Of a stretch of 64,000 nucleotides of DNA, positions 44,475 to 53,390 are shown in pieces. A model generated the notes under the pieces. That model had not been told where the DNA came from and did no database searches. It saw nothing but the letters and a program-made list of their open reading frames with translations. Within the stretch, counting starts at the first letter, position 1; each line of letters begins with the position of its first letter. A program made the translations under genes and the position numbers. The DNA comes from Thermohalobaculum sp963822985 (lineage in GTDB: Bacteria; Pseudomonadota; Alphaproteobacteria; Rhodobacterales; Rhodobacteraceae). The stretch is taken from positions 62,001 through 126,000 of the forward strand of contig CAWGJU010000013.1 of NCBI GenBank assembly GCA_963822985.1. The letters run 5' to 3'.

Positions 44475-45245
44475 TCATGCTTCACCGATCGCGGGCGTGT
44501 CGGTTCGGCCGGCGAGAACCTCCACGACGTGCCGGGCGCGAACGGGCTTGCCCTCGCGCGACAGCTTGCCCGCCATGTTGAGGAGGCAGCCGAGGTCGCC
44601 CGCCAGCACCAGCCCGGCACCGGTGCCGGCGATGTCCTCGGCCTTGTCGGCCACCATCTTGTTCGAGATGTCCGGGAACTTGACGCAGAAGGTGCCGCCA
44701 AAGCCGCAGCAGACCTCCGGCTCCTTCATCTCGAAAAGCTCGAGCCCCTCGACCGTCGCCAGCAGCCGCCGCGGTTGCGCCTTGATGCCGAGCGAGCGCA
44801 AGCCCGAGCAGGAGTCGTGATAGGTCGCGCGGGTGGAGAGCTGGGCGTCGACCCGCTCGACGCCCAGAACGTCGCTCAGGAATGAGACGATCTCGTGGGT
44901 TTGCGCCGCGAGGCGCTCGGCGCGGGGCCCCCAATCAGGGTCGCCCGAGAGCAGCCTGGGATAGTCCTTGATCACCGTCGCGGCGCAGGAGCCGGAGGGC
45001 ACCACGACATAGTCGTGTCCCTCGAGCGCCGCGATCATCCGGCGCGCCAGGCGACGCGCGCCCTCGCGGTCGCCAGAGTTGAAGTTCGGCTGCCCGCAGC
45101 AGGTCTGCGCCGGGACCGAGACCCGGCACCCCGCATCCTCGAGCAGCTTGACGGAAGCGAAGCCGACCGACGGCCGGATCATGTCGACGAGACAGGTGAC
45201 CATCAGCGCCACGCTGGGCGCGTCATCTGGCACTCTGTCGGACAT
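44475..45245 (-). CDS. lutA: Lactate utilisation Fe-S oxidoreductase subunit LutA
   Basis: A 256-residue CCG-domain protein with two Cys-Cys-Gly motifs, TCCGQPNFNSG and VCCGFGGTFCVKF, each preceded by spaced cysteines (VTCLVDM, SGSCAATV, HDSCSG). It matches LutA/YkgE, part of the oxidase that turns L-lactate to pyruvate. It is the first gene of the lut run; no dedicated regulator is next to it. Confidence 0.92.
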   Translation of the reverse strand: MSDRVPDDAPSVALMVTCLVDMIRPSVGFASVKLLEDAGCRVSVPAQTCCGQPNFNSGDREGARRLARRMIAALEGHDYVVVPSGSCAATVIKDYPRLLSGDPDWGPRAERLAAQTHEIVSFLSDVLGVERVDAQLSTRATYHDSCSGLRSLGIKAQPRRLLATVEGLELFEMKEPEVCCGFGGTFCVKFPDISNKMVADKAEDIAGTGAGLVLAGDLGCLLNMAGKLSREGKPVRARHVVEVLAGRTDTPAIGEA

Positions 45246-45311
45246 GAAAACTCCTCGGCGGCTTGACCTCCGAGCATAGAGCGGAGTGCGCGGGGCGCAA
45301 TATGAGAGCGC

Positions 45312-45713
45312 TCAGCGCCGGCGGATTTTGCCGGCAAGGCGCGCCTCGAAGCGCGCCACCTCGACGATCACGCGCTCGTGCCGGCCCTCGCCGATCAGGT
45401 CGGCCTCGTCGCGGGCGCGGACGAGGAAGCTCAGCTTGCGGCCGTCGATCGCGACCAGCTCGGCCTCGGCCGTCACCGTCATGCCGATCGGGGTCGCCGC
45501 GACGTGGCTGACGTCGAGATGCGTGCCGAGCGACTGGTGGCCGGGGTCGAGCGCATGCTCGACGCAGGCGAGCGCCGCCTCCTCCATCAGCGTGATCATC
45601 ACGGGCGTGCCCAGCACCGGCACGCGGCCGCTGCCGATCCTGGGCGCGGTGTCGTTGGTGCCGACCACCAGCGACGCCTCGCCGCACATCCCCGGCCTTA
45701 GCCTGTCCGACAT
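45312..45713 (-). CDS. FlK-like hot-dog thioesterase
   Basis: A 133-residue single-domain thioesterase. The catalytic set of fluoroacetyl-CoA thioesterase FlK (Thr42, Glu50, His76) is reproduced with equal spacing as Thr36 (VLGTPVMI), Glu44 (TLMEEAAL) and His70 (LDVSHVAATP). This predicts acyl-CoA thioester hydrolysis; family members outside Streptomyces cattleya act on many acyl-CoAs, so fluoroacetate is not implied. It lies 66 bases upstream of lutA on the same strand. Confidence 0.82.
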   Translation of the reverse strand: MSDRLRPGMCGEASLVVGTNDTAPRIGSGRVPVLGTPVMITLMEEAALACVEHALDPGHQSLGTHLDVSHVAATPIGMTVTAEAELVAIDGRKLSFLVRARDEADLIGEGRHERVIVEVARFEARLAGKIRRR

Positions 45714-45916
45714 GCCCGTCCTCGCGTATGAGCCCGCCGCCTGATAGCAGAACCGACGCCGCCGCGGCAAAGCGCGGCTCGCCGCAGCCGGCCCGCCCCT
45801 GCGACGGCGCCGCGAGACGGGCCGCTTGCATTCCCGGCCGTTCTGCGGCAGAGAGCGCCGCTTGCGGCGCTTACACCCCTGGAGGATCGCCGCGCATCAA
45901 CTCTATGGAGCGTGCA

Positions 45917-46549
45917 ATGGCCTCGACCATCGAACTCGAAGCCACGGCGCGTCCCGGCACGGGCAAAGGGGCTGCCCGGCAGGCGCGTCGTGATGGATTT
46001 GTCCCCGGTGTCGTTTACGGCGGCAACGAGGAACCCCAGCCGATCAACATTCGCCACAACGTCCTTTTAAAGGCGCTGAAGGCGGGTCACTTCACGTCGA
46101 CGCTGATCAAGCTCGACGTCGACGGCAAGCCCCAGACCGTCATTTGCCGCGGTGTGCAGCGCGACGTGGTCAAGGACCTGCCGACGCATGCCGACTTCCT
46201 GCGGCTGTCCGAGCGCTCGCGCGTCGAACTGCGGATCCCGGTGCACTTCGTCAACCATGCGGACTCGCCCGGCATCAAGCGCGGCGGCGTGCTGACCGTG
46301 GTGCGCTCGGATGTCGAGCTGAAGGTCGTGGCCTCGAACATCCCCGACGAGGTTATCGCCGACCTGGCCGGGCTCGACGTCAACGACGTGATCCGCATCT
46401 CGGACATCAAGCTGCCCGAGGGCGCCTCGCCCGTGATCACTGACCGCGACTTCATGATCGCCAACATCTCGGCGCCGACGGCGCTGCGCGCCGAGGGCGC
46501 CGAGGAAGAGGAGGCGACCCCTGCCGCAGAGGCGGACGAGGAAGACTGA
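45917..46549 (+). CDS. rplY: 50S ribosomal protein L25 / general stress protein Ctc
   Basis: A 210-residue CTC-type L25: the N-terminal 5S rRNA-binding domain (ELEATARPGTGKGAARQARRDGFVPGVVYGGNE) plus the C-terminal TL5 domain (IPVHFVNHADSPGIKRGGVLTVVRSDVELK ... LDVNDVIRISDIKLPEG) and an acidic tail. Unlike most relatives it is not followed by pth. ATG at 45917 has GGAG 8 bases upstream; a nearer-upstream ATG (45905) is an alternative. Confidence 0.93.
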   Translation: MASTIELEATARPGTGKGAARQARRDGFVPGVVYGGNEEPQPINIRHNVLLKALKAGHFTSTLIKLDVDGKPQTVICRGVQRDVVKDLPTHADFLRLSERSRVELRIPVHFVNHADSPGIKRGGVLTVVRSDVELKVVASNIPDEVIADLAGLDVNDVIRISDIKLPEGASPVITDRDFMIANISAPTALRAEGAEEEEATPAAEADEED

Positions 46550-46617
46550 CGCCGTCCGCCCGGTGCGGCTTGCGCCGGGCGTTGACGCCCCCTGACCGCG
46601 GGCACCGGCGCTGGCGC

Positions 46618-47901
46618 CTATTCCAGATGCTCGGCGCCGGCGACGCTGGGATGCGTGCGCAGCAGCAGCACCGCGAGGACCGCCGCGACCACCGGGATGA
46701 CGGCCAGAGCCCAGAGCATCCCAGCCGGGTTCCCCCAGGCATCGATCGCGAAAGAGACGGGCAGCGGTCCAAGCGAGGCGGCGAAGACGCCGACCATCTG
46801 GCCTGTCCCCTGAATGCGGCCCAAATGCTTGCGGCCGAAATAGCGTGGCCAGATATAGCCGAACATCGTCATTGAAAGGGCATTGTTCAGCCCGAAGACG
46901 ATGCCATAGACGACCAGCGCCGGCACGTTGTCGACGAAGGTCACAGCGACCAGCGCGGTCGCCTGCACCACCAGCCCCGCGGCGAAGACAAAGCGCGTGC
47001 GAAAGTGGTCGAAGGCGCGCCCGACCAGCGGCATCATGAAGACCATGCTGACGGCGGCGATGGTAAAGGCGCTGGTCGCCCAGGCCGGGTCCAACCCCTG
47101 CATCGTCATGACGGTGACGTTGTGGAAATGCAGCGTGGTCACGAGGCCCGCCATCGAGGCCCAGCCGAGCGCGAGAATGTAGAACGTTCGGTCGCGCAGC
47201 GCCTCGGCCAGCGTGGCCCCGGTCAGTTCCGTCTTCTGCCCCGCCTCGTCCAGCGGCTCGGCGGCGTTATCGGGGCGCAGCCCCAGATCCTCGGGCTTAT
47301 CCTGCACCAGCAGCACCAGCACAGGGATCATCAGAACCCAGGTGACGAGGCCGAGCCCGATCCACGCCTCGCGCCAGCCGAACGCCTCGATCAGCCAGCG
47401 ACCGAGCTGCGGGTGCACCGCCATCGAGGCCGAGAAGCCCAGCGCCATCAGGCTCATGGCAAAGCCGCGCCTGACCGAGAACCATTGCGCGACCAGATTG
47501 GCCGAGCCGAGCATCATCGAGCCCTGGCCGAGAAAGCGCAGCAAGCCGAAGCCCACGACGAGCCAGATCATGTTCGCCGCCGCCCCGAAGAACAGGCAGG
47601 CCAGGCCCAGGGCTATGACGATCCCGAGCAGGCTCAGGCGCGGACCGAACCGGTCGACCTTCTTGCCGACATAGGGCAGCAGGAAGGCCGCGCCGACGGT
47701 CGCCAGCGCATAGGCCAGCGCGATGCTGGTGACCGAGATGCCCAGATCCTGGCTGATCGGGCCGACGAAAACGCTGAAGGTGTGCGACTGGCCCGGTCCG
47801 CTGGCGAAGATGCCCAAGCCGGCGACCAGCACCATGACCCAGCCATAAAAGACGCGGGCGTTCAGCCCCACGGCAAGCGACGTTCTCGAATTCTGCAGCA
47901 C
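46618..47901 (-). CDS. Major facilitator superfamily transporter
   Basis: A 427-residue MFS permease with twelve hydrophobic segments. The N-terminal repeat motif LLPYVGKKVDRFGPR fits MFS motif A, and SFAIDAWGNPAG and GRIQGTGQMVGVFAASLGPLP lie in the second half. It resembles monocarboxylate/oxalate-formate antiporter-like MFS proteins in the glycine-rich helices (FGLLRFLGQGSMMLGS), but no substrate is assigned. The GTG start (GTGCTGCAG with GAGG just upstream) is chosen. It converges on rplY. Confidence 0.83.
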   Translation of the reverse strand: MLQNSRTSLAVGLNARVFYGWVMVLVAGLGIFASGPGQSHTFSVFVGPISQDLGISVTSIALAYALATVGAAFLLPYVGKKVDRFGPRLSLLGIVIALGLACLFFGAAANMIWLVVGFGLLRFLGQGSMMLGSANLVAQWFSVRRGFAMSLMALGFSASMAVHPQLGRWLIEAFGWREAWIGLGLVTWVLMIPVLVLLVQDKPEDLGLRPDNAAEPLDEAGQKTELTGATLAEALRDRTFYILALGWASMAGLVTTLHFHNVTVMTMQGLDPAWATSAFTIAAVSMVFMMPLVGRAFDHFRTRFVFAAGLVVQATALVAVTFVDNVPALVVYGIVFGLNNALSMTMFGYIWPRYFGRKHLGRIQGTGQMVGVFAASLGPLPVSFAIDAWGNPAGMLWALAVIPVVAAVLAVLLLRTHPSVAGAEHLE

Positions 47902-48034
47902 TGCGATCCTCGGAAAACCTTTGGCGCGATCCCGTGGCGGATTTCGCGGGGTCGCGCGCCCGATGCTATTGCCGGGCGGCGCGGACAAGTCGATGCAGGG
48001 CGCGTCCGATCGGGGAATTATCAGGGAGGTGGTC

Positions 48035-49051
48035 ATGGGCCTGCGGATCGAGGGCGCGCGGATTCTGGTGGCTGGCGGGGGATCGCTCGTCGGCTCGCAC
48101 CTCGCGGCGGCGCTGCTGGCGCGCGGGGTCGGCGAGATCATCGTCTACGACCCGATCGCCTTCGACGTCGAGGATGCGCTGGGAGAGCTCAAGGCCGACC
48201 CGCGCGTGCGCCTGGTGCGCGGCGACCTGATGAAGCTGCACCAGGTCATCGAGCACATGGAGGGTATCGACGGCGCGGTGAACCTGGCCGCGTACATGAC
48301 GCTCGGCCTCTCGCGGACGCCGATCGACGCCATCGACGTCAACGTCCGCGGGCACGCGAATTTCCTCGAGGCCGCCCGCATCAGGGGCGTGCGCAAGATC
48401 GTCTTCGCCTCGTCGAACGCCGTCTATGGCTATGGCATCGGCGGCGGCATCCTCGAGGACGAGCCGCACCACAATGCCGGCATCCCGGCCCCCGCCGCTG
48501 CCTACGGCGCCACCAAGATCCTGGGCGAGCAGCTCTGCCGCATCTGGTACCAGAAGCACGGGCTCGACTATGTCGTGCTGCGCTTCTCGACCGTCTACGG
48601 CGAGAACCAGCACTACCGGGCGGCAAACGCGCTCTACATCATCGAGACTTGGGACAGGCTGCGGCGCGGCGAGCGCCCGCAGCTGTTTGGCGACGGGTCC
48701 GAGGCCAAGGACTTCGTCTATGCCGGCGACGTGGCGCGCGCGATCTGCCTGGCGCTGGAGTCCGAAGCGACCGACGTGGCGTTGAACACATCGGGCGGCC
48801 GGCCGATCTCGACCAGGGAGCTCGTGGCGCTGGTCAGCAGTATCGCCGAATCGGATCTCGAGCCCGACTACATCGCCGATGACGGCCGGGTGCGGCTGCC
48901 GACCGGCGCCGGCCTGCACTTCGTCAACGCCAAGGCGAAGGAGGTGCTGGGCTGGCAGCCGGAGATGGCGCTGGAAGATGGCATCCGCCGGCTCGTCGCC
49001 GACCACGAGCGCCGCAAGGCCCGCAACCGAGGGACCGAGGACGAGCGGTGA
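48035..49051 (+). CDS. NAD-dependent epimerase/dehydratase (extended SDR)
   Basis: The 338-residue extended short-chain dehydrogenase has the nucleotide-binding loop ILVAGGGSLVGSHLAAALL, the Asp loop DYVVL-adjacent GDLMKLHQ, the catalytic Tyr-x3-Lys in AAYGATKILGEQL, and SSNAVYGYG with a catalytic Ser/Thr. It acts on a nucleotide sugar or a polyol. No sugar-pathway cluster is nearby. A strong ribosome site (cagggagg) precedes the ATG. Confidence 0.85.
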   Translation: MGLRIEGARILVAGGGSLVGSHLAAALLARGVGEIIVYDPIAFDVEDALGELKADPRVRLVRGDLMKLHQVIEHMEGIDGAVNLAAYMTLGLSRTPIDAIDVNVRGHANFLEAARIRGVRKIVFASSNAVYGYGIGGGILEDEPHHNAGIPAPAAAYGATKILGEQLCRIWYQKHGLDYVVLRFSTVYGENQHYRAANALYIIETWDRLRRGERPQLFGDGSEAKDFVYAGDVARAICLALESEATDVALNTSGGRPISTRELVALVSSIAESDLEPDYIADDGRVRLPTGAGLHFVNAKAKEVLGWQPEMALEDGIRRLVADHERRKARNRGTEDER

Positions 49052-49189
49052 GCGGTGAGGCGGTGAGCTGCGAACCGGCTGCCGCCTGCGCGCTCGGCAA
49101 GGCGCCCGCGCTCGGCCGCGTCCTCTCGGCTGGCCCAATGCGGGCTGCGGCGCTATGGAGGGCACAGCCAAATGCCGCCGGGACGCCCA

Positions 49190-49948
49190 ATGCTGAAGAC
49201 CCGCATCATTCCCTGCCTCGACGTCAAGGACGGGCGCACCGTCAAGGGCGTAAACTTCGTCGACCTGGTCGACGCCGGCGACCCGGTTGAACAAGCCCGC
49301 GCCTATGACGAGGCGGGCGCGGACGAGCTCTGCTTCCTCGACATCACGGCCAGCCACGAGGATCGCGGCACGCTGCTCGACGTGGTCCGGCGCACGGCCG
49401 AGCAGTGCTTCATGCCGCTGACCGTCGGCGGTGGCGTCCGCAGGCTCGAGGACATCCGGCAGCTGCTGTTGGCCGGTGCGGACAAGGTCTCGATCAATAC
49501 CGCGGCCGTGCGCGACCCGGATTTCGTCGCGGCCGCCTCGGCGAAGTTCGGCGCGCAGTGCATCGTCGTCGCCATCGACGCCAAAACGGCCGGGCCGGGA
49601 TCCTACGAAATCTTCACGCATGGCGGCCGGCAGCCGACCGGCATCGACGCCGTGGCCTTCGCCCGCGCTATGCAGGCCCGCGGGGCGGGCGAGATCCTGT
49701 TGACCTCGATGGACCGCGACGGAACGCGCGCGGGCTTCGATCTTGGCCTGACGCGGGCCGTGGCCGAGGCCGTCGAGATCCCCGTAATCGCCTCGGGCGG
49801 GGTGGGCACGCTCGACCATCTGGTCGAGGGCGTGACCGAGGGGCGCGCCTCGGCCGTGCTGGCGGCGTCCATCTTCCATTTCGGCCAGCACTCGATCGCC
49901 GAGGCCAAGGCGCACATGGCGCGCGCCGGGATACCGGTGCGGCCATGA
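49190..49948 (+). CDS. hisF: Imidazole glycerol-phosphate synthase cyclase subunit HisF
   Basis: A 252-residue HisF: starts MLKTRIIPCLDVKDGRTVKG with catalytic Asp11 (LDVKDG), GGGVRRLEDIRQLLLAGADKVSINTAA and the second Asp in LLTSMDRDGTRAGFD, then IASGGVGTLDHL. It forms the cyclase half with HisH. The ATG at 49190 fits the family; the frame is open upstream. Here hisF is split from hisBHA, which are absent from the window. Confidence 0.95.
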   Translation: MLKTRIIPCLDVKDGRTVKGVNFVDLVDAGDPVEQARAYDEAGADELCFLDITASHEDRGTLLDVVRRTAEQCFMPLTVGGGVRRLEDIRQLLLAGADKVSINTAAVRDPDFVAAASAKFGAQCIVVAIDAKTAGPGSYEIFTHGGRQPTGIDAVAFARAMQARGAGEILLTSMDRDGTRAGFDLGLTRAVAEAVEIPVIASGGVGTLDHLVEGVTEGRASAVLAASIFHFGQHSIAEAKAHMARAGIPVRP

Positions 49949-50268
49949 GCGCCGAGGTGTTGCACCGGCTCGCGGCCACCATCGCGGCGCGACGCGGTGC
50001 CGACCCGTCCAGCTCGCACTCCGCCCGGCTGCTGGCGAAGGGACCGGCGAAATGCGCCCAGAAGTTCGGCGAGGAGGCCGTCGAGGCGGTGATCGAGGCG
50101 GCGCGCGGCGACCGCGAGGCGCTGATCCGCGAAAGTGCCGATGTTCTCTATCACCTGCTGGTGATGCTGATGGCGCGGGATGTCCGGCTCGACGACGTGC
50201 TGGACGAACTCGCGCGCCGCGAGGGGGTCTCCGGCATCGACGAGAAGGCGGGCCGGCCGTCAGAGTGA
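49945..50268 (+). CDS. hisE: Phosphoribosyl-ATP pyrophosphatase HisE
   Basis: A 107-residue HisE, the single-domain form: KGPAKCAQKFGEEAVEAVIEAARGD and ESADVLYHLLVMLMARDV carry the metal-binding Glu-Glu-x-x-Glu and Glu-x-x-Asp motifs. It removes pyrophosphate from PR-ATP in histidine synthesis. It overlaps hisF by 4 bases (ATGA), so the pair is translationally coupled. Confidence 0.94.
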   Translation: MSAEVLHRLAATIAARRGADPSSSHSARLLAKGPAKCAQKFGEEAVEAVIEAARGDREALIRESADVLYHLLVMLMARDVRLDDVLDELARREGVSGIDEKAGRPSE

Positions 50269-50277
50269 CGGCGGCGC

Positions 50278-51243
50278 TCAAGGTCGGCGGTCAGTCCCCA
50301 GATGCCGCGCGATGAAGGCGCCGGCATGCGCGATCGTCTCGTCGGCCTCTTCGATCAGGCCCCTGAAGATCGGCCAGGCGTGCGGCAGCCCGCGCCAGAG
50401 CTCGAGCCGGACGTCGCCGCCCGCGCGCCGCAGGGCCTCGGCCAGCGCGATCGCCTCATCCACCAGGATCTCGCTGCGGCTCGCGGTGATCAGCGTCGGC
50501 GGCGGATCGCGCCATGCGCCGAACAGCGGCGAGGCGAACGGGTCGGCGGGATCGTGGTCGCCCAGATAGAATTGCACCACCTCGTCCATGCGGCTCGCCG
50601 GCAGCATGACATCGCGCCCGGCGTTTCGCTGCAGGCTGGGCTGGCGCGCCGTCAGATCGACCCAGGGTGAGAAGCCGACGAGGCAGGCGGGCGGCGGCAG
50701 CCCTGCAGCAGCCGCGCGAAGGGCCAGCGCAAAGACGAGGCCGCCGCCAGCCGAATCGCCAACAACGGCGATCGCGTCCGGCTCTTGGCCGTTCGCAAGA
50801 AGATGACGGTACACGGAGAGCGCGTCGTCGAGCGCCGCCGGAAACTGGTGCTCCGGCGCCAGCCGATAGTCGGGCAGGACGCAGCGAACGCCCGCGGCGC
50901 CCGACAGCGCAGCGCCGAGATGGCGGTGTGTCCGGGCCGAACCCGCGATGTAGGCGCCGCCATGCAGATAGAGGATGACCTTGGTCGAATCCGGCCGGCC
51001 GCAGCTCGCCCAGGTGACGGACACGGTTGTCTCCGCCTCGGCCGAGGAGGCCTCGGACCCTGAACGGACCGTGTCCGAGGCGAAGACCGCATCTTCGGGC
51101 GTGACGAAGAAGCGGCCCGCATCGCGCTCGAGCTGCCGACGCAGGATCAACGGGTCCCGCATGCGCTTGAGCGGCTGCTTCGCCGTCAGCCGCAGCCAGA
51201 GGTTCAGGCCCCAGAGCCTGAGGCCCCGAACTCCAAGCGCCAC
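50278..51243 (-). CDS. Alpha/beta hydrolase of the hormone-sensitive lipase (HSL) family
   Basis: A 321-residue esterase with the HSL oxyanion motif LYLHGGAYIAGS, catalytic Ser in VVGDSAGGGLVFA, Asp in ASRSEILVDEA and His in GLPHAWPIF. It hydrolyses short-chain esters, in the cytoplasm as no signal exists. It starts 5 bases after the gshB stop. The C-terminus converges with hisE, with a 9-base gap. Confidence 0.86.
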   Translation of the reverse strand: MALGVRGLRLWGLNLWLRLTAKQPLKRMRDPLILRRQLERDAGRFFVTPEDAVFASDTVRSGSEASSAEAETTVSVTWASCGRPDSTKVILYLHGGAYIAGSARTHRHLGAALSGAAGVRCVLPDYRLAPEHQFPAALDDALSVYRHLLANGQEPDAIAVVGDSAGGGLVFALALRAAAAGLPPPACLVGFSPWVDLTARQPSLQRNAGRDVMLPASRMDEVVQFYLGDHDPADPFASPLFGAWRDPPPTLITASRSEILVDEAIALAEALRRAGGDVRLELWRGLPHAWPIFRGLIEEADETIAHAGAFIARHLGTDRRP

Positions 51244-51248
51244 TGCTC

Positions 51249-52190
51249 TCAGCCCCCGCGGCGGCGCTCGATCGCCTCCCAGATCAACGCGGCGACGTTC
51301 ACGCCATCGAAGCGCTCGAGCTCCTGGATCCCGGTGGGCGAGGTGACGTTGATCTCGGTCAGGCTTTGGCCGATGACGTCGATGCCGGTGAAGATCAGCC
51401 CGCGTTCGCGCAGCACGGGGGCAAGGCGGGCGCAGATCTCGTGATCGCGCTCGGTCATGGCCACCTTTTCCGCGCGACCGCCGACATGCATGTTCGACCG
51501 CGTCTCACCCGCCAGCGGCACCCGGTTGATCGCCCCCACAGCCTCGCCGTCGACGAGAATGATTCGCTTGTCGCCCTTCGCCACGTCGGGCACGAACTTC
51601 TGGACCATCATCGGCTCGCGGCTGATCTGGCTGAACAGCTCGTGCAGCGCGGCAAGGTTCGAATTGGCTTGCGGCAGCCGGAAGACGCCGGCGCCGCCAT
51701 TGCCGTAGAGCGGCTTGACGATGATGTCGCCATGCTCGGCGCGGAAGTCGCGGATCGCCTGCAGCGAGCGGGCGACCATAGTGGGCGGCATCAGATCGCG
51801 GAATTGCAGGACGAGGATCTTCTCGGGGCAATTGCGCACCCAGAAGGGGTCGTTCACCACCAGGGTCCTGGGGTGGATCATCTCGAGCAGGTGCGTGTTG
51901 GTGATGTAGGTCATGTCGAAGGGCGGGTCCTGGCGCAGCAGGACGACGTCGACCTCGGCCAGATCCTGCACCCGCCGCTCGCCCAGCGTGGCGTGGTCGC
52001 CTTGGACCGGCCGCACCTCCAGATCGTGCCCGGCGGCGAGCAGCCGGCCGTCCCGCCAGATCAGATCCGGCACGTGGTAGTAGAAGAGCTCGTGCCCGCG
52101 CGCCTGCGCCTCGAGCGCCAGCCGGAAGGTGCTGTCGGCGCGGATGTTGACGGACCCGATCGGGTCCATCTGGATGGCGACACGCAGCAT
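51249..52190 (-). CDS. gshB: Glutathione synthetase
   Basis: The 313-residue ATP-grasp ligase has the GshB N-terminal MLRVAIQMDPIGSVNIRADST, LLRQDPPFDMTYITNTHLLE, IVKPLYGNGGAGVFR and INVTSPTGIQELERFDGVNVA, all signatures. It joins glycine to gamma-glutamylcysteine. rsmI-yraN-BON-gshB order in this strand is typical of Rhodospirillales-like genomes. Confidence 0.95.
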   Translation of the reverse strand: MLRVAIQMDPIGSVNIRADSTFRLALEAQARGHELFYYHVPDLIWRDGRLLAAGHDLEVRPVQGDHATLGERRVQDLAEVDVVLLRQDPPFDMTYITNTHLLEMIHPRTLVVNDPFWVRNCPEKILVLQFRDLMPPTMVARSLQAIRDFRAEHGDIIVKPLYGNGGAGVFRLPQANSNLAALHELFSQISREPMMVQKFVPDVAKGDKRIILVDGEAVGAINRVPLAGETRSNMHVGGRAEKVAMTERDHEICARLAPVLRERGLIFTGIDVIGQSLTEINVTSPTGIQELERFDGVNVAALIWEAIERRRGG

Positions 52191-52208
52191 GCGTCCTCCG
52201 AACGGCGG

Positions 52209-52832
52209 TCAACTCGCCGCGGGCGCTCCGGCAGCGGATGCCTGGCGGCGCGGGTCGTCGATCGTCAGCACATGGCTGACCACCTTGGCAACCCCCGGCG
52301 TCTTGCTGGCATGTCCTATCACGGTGGAGAGCTCCTCGCGCGAGCGGGCGAGCCCGGTCAGGTGAACCACCTTGTCGACTGTTTCGACATTGTAGTTGAC
52401 CGAGCTGACCTGCGAATCGCCGAGCAGCGCGACGCGCAACTGATTGGAGATCCAGGCATCCTCGAAATAGGCCATTGTCCCGGAGTCCTCGGCGACGGTC
52501 AGATCGTCCTCGACCGAGGACACGCCCGGCGTCGCCCAGGCCAGCTCGGTCGCTTTGACCTTGTCGTCCCGCGTCGGCACCGTTCCGGTCAGAAGGACGC
52601 GGCCCTCGATGACGTCGACCGAAACGTCGGAGAAGAGGCGGGCCGAATGCCCGAGCAGCCTCTTGTTCAAGCTGAACTCTATGTCCGTGTCGCGCAGCGC
52701 GTCCTTGGTCGTGCGTTCCTGCATGACCGACCGCGTCATCACGACCCCGGCCGTGCCGACAGCAACCGGTGCACAGGCCATAAGCGCCGGCGCGCACAGC
52801 GCCAGCGGAATCCAAACCGCCTTACGGATCAT
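52209..52832 (-). CDS. BON-domain lipoprotein
   Basis: A 207-residue protein with a lipobox (ALMAC, Cys20), so it is lipid-anchored, followed by two BON domains: residues about 48-112 (IEFSLNKRLLGHSARLFSDVSVDVIEGRVLLTGTV) and about 120-190 (NQLRVALLGDSQVSSVNYNVETVDKVVHLTGLARSREEL). The pattern matches OsmY/YraP (DolP)-type proteins that keep the outer membrane intact. It is 18 bases after the gshB start and precedes gshB in transcription order. Confidence 0.88.
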   Translation of the reverse strand: MIRKAVWIPLALCAPALMACAPVAVGTAGVVMTRSVMQERTTKDALRDTDIEFSLNKRLLGHSARLFSDVSVDVIEGRVLLTGTVPTRDDKVKATELAWATPGVSSVEDDLTVAEDSGTMAYFEDAWISNQLRVALLGDSQVSSVNYNVETVDKVVHLTGLARSREELSTVIGHASKTPGVAKVVSHVLTIDDPRRQASAAGAPAAS

Positions 52833-52879
52833 CGTTCTTTTCCCGCTCGTCCGCCCGCCTGCCGGAGGGCTCCTCTGCC

Positions 52880-53323
52880 TCAGTGCTCGTCGAAACCGCG
52901 GGCGTTCTCGATGATCCGGAGCTGCCCATCCGGCCCGGCAAGGGCGACGTCAAAGCGGCAGACCGGCTCGACACCCGTCTCGTTCTGGACGCGCATGATA
53001 TAGTGGAGTGCCGCATTCTCCAAGCGCCGCCATTGCCGGGCGGTCACGGGCGCCTCGGCACCGGCGCGGCAGCGCTTCACCTCGACGAATACGGTCTGGC
53101 CTGCCTGCTCGAGAACGAGATCGAGCTCGCCCTCCGGCGTGCGCAGGCGGCGGTGGCGGACAGTCGCACCCCTGGCGCTGTAGTGCCGGGCGACCGCCTC
53201 CTCGGCGGCCGCGCCGCTCTGCCAGTTCGCACGGCCGTGGCGGCGCGAGGCAGGTGAAGGCGAACGCAGCGGTCCGCAGGGCAGCGGAACCACCTGACGA
53301 GGGTCGATCTTCGAATGGAACAT
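52880..53323 (-). CDS. yraN: YraN/UPF0102 endonuclease-like protein
   Basis: A 147-residue protein of the UPF0102 family: GAAAEEAVARHYSARGATVRHRRLRTPEGELDLVLEQAGQTVFVEVKRC carries the nuclease-like E...E-x-D...E-V-K core, then PVCRFDVALAG. The long basic N-terminus of about 30 residues is extra. Function unproven. The gene sits between rsmI (67 bases upstream) and the BON lipoprotein gene. Confidence 0.87.
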   Translation of the reverse strand: MFHSKIDPRQVVPLPCGPLRSPSPASRRHGRANWQSGAAAEEAVARHYSARGATVRHRRLRTPEGELDLVLEQAGQTVFVEVKRCRAGAEAPVTARQWRRLENAALHYIMRVQNETGVEPVCRFDVALAGPDGQLRIIENARGFDEH

Positions 53324-53390
53324 GCCCCGACCTCAAGCCCTCAAGTTCTACAAATGTTCTATAGCAGCCAGCCGCCTCCGTCAATCGGCC

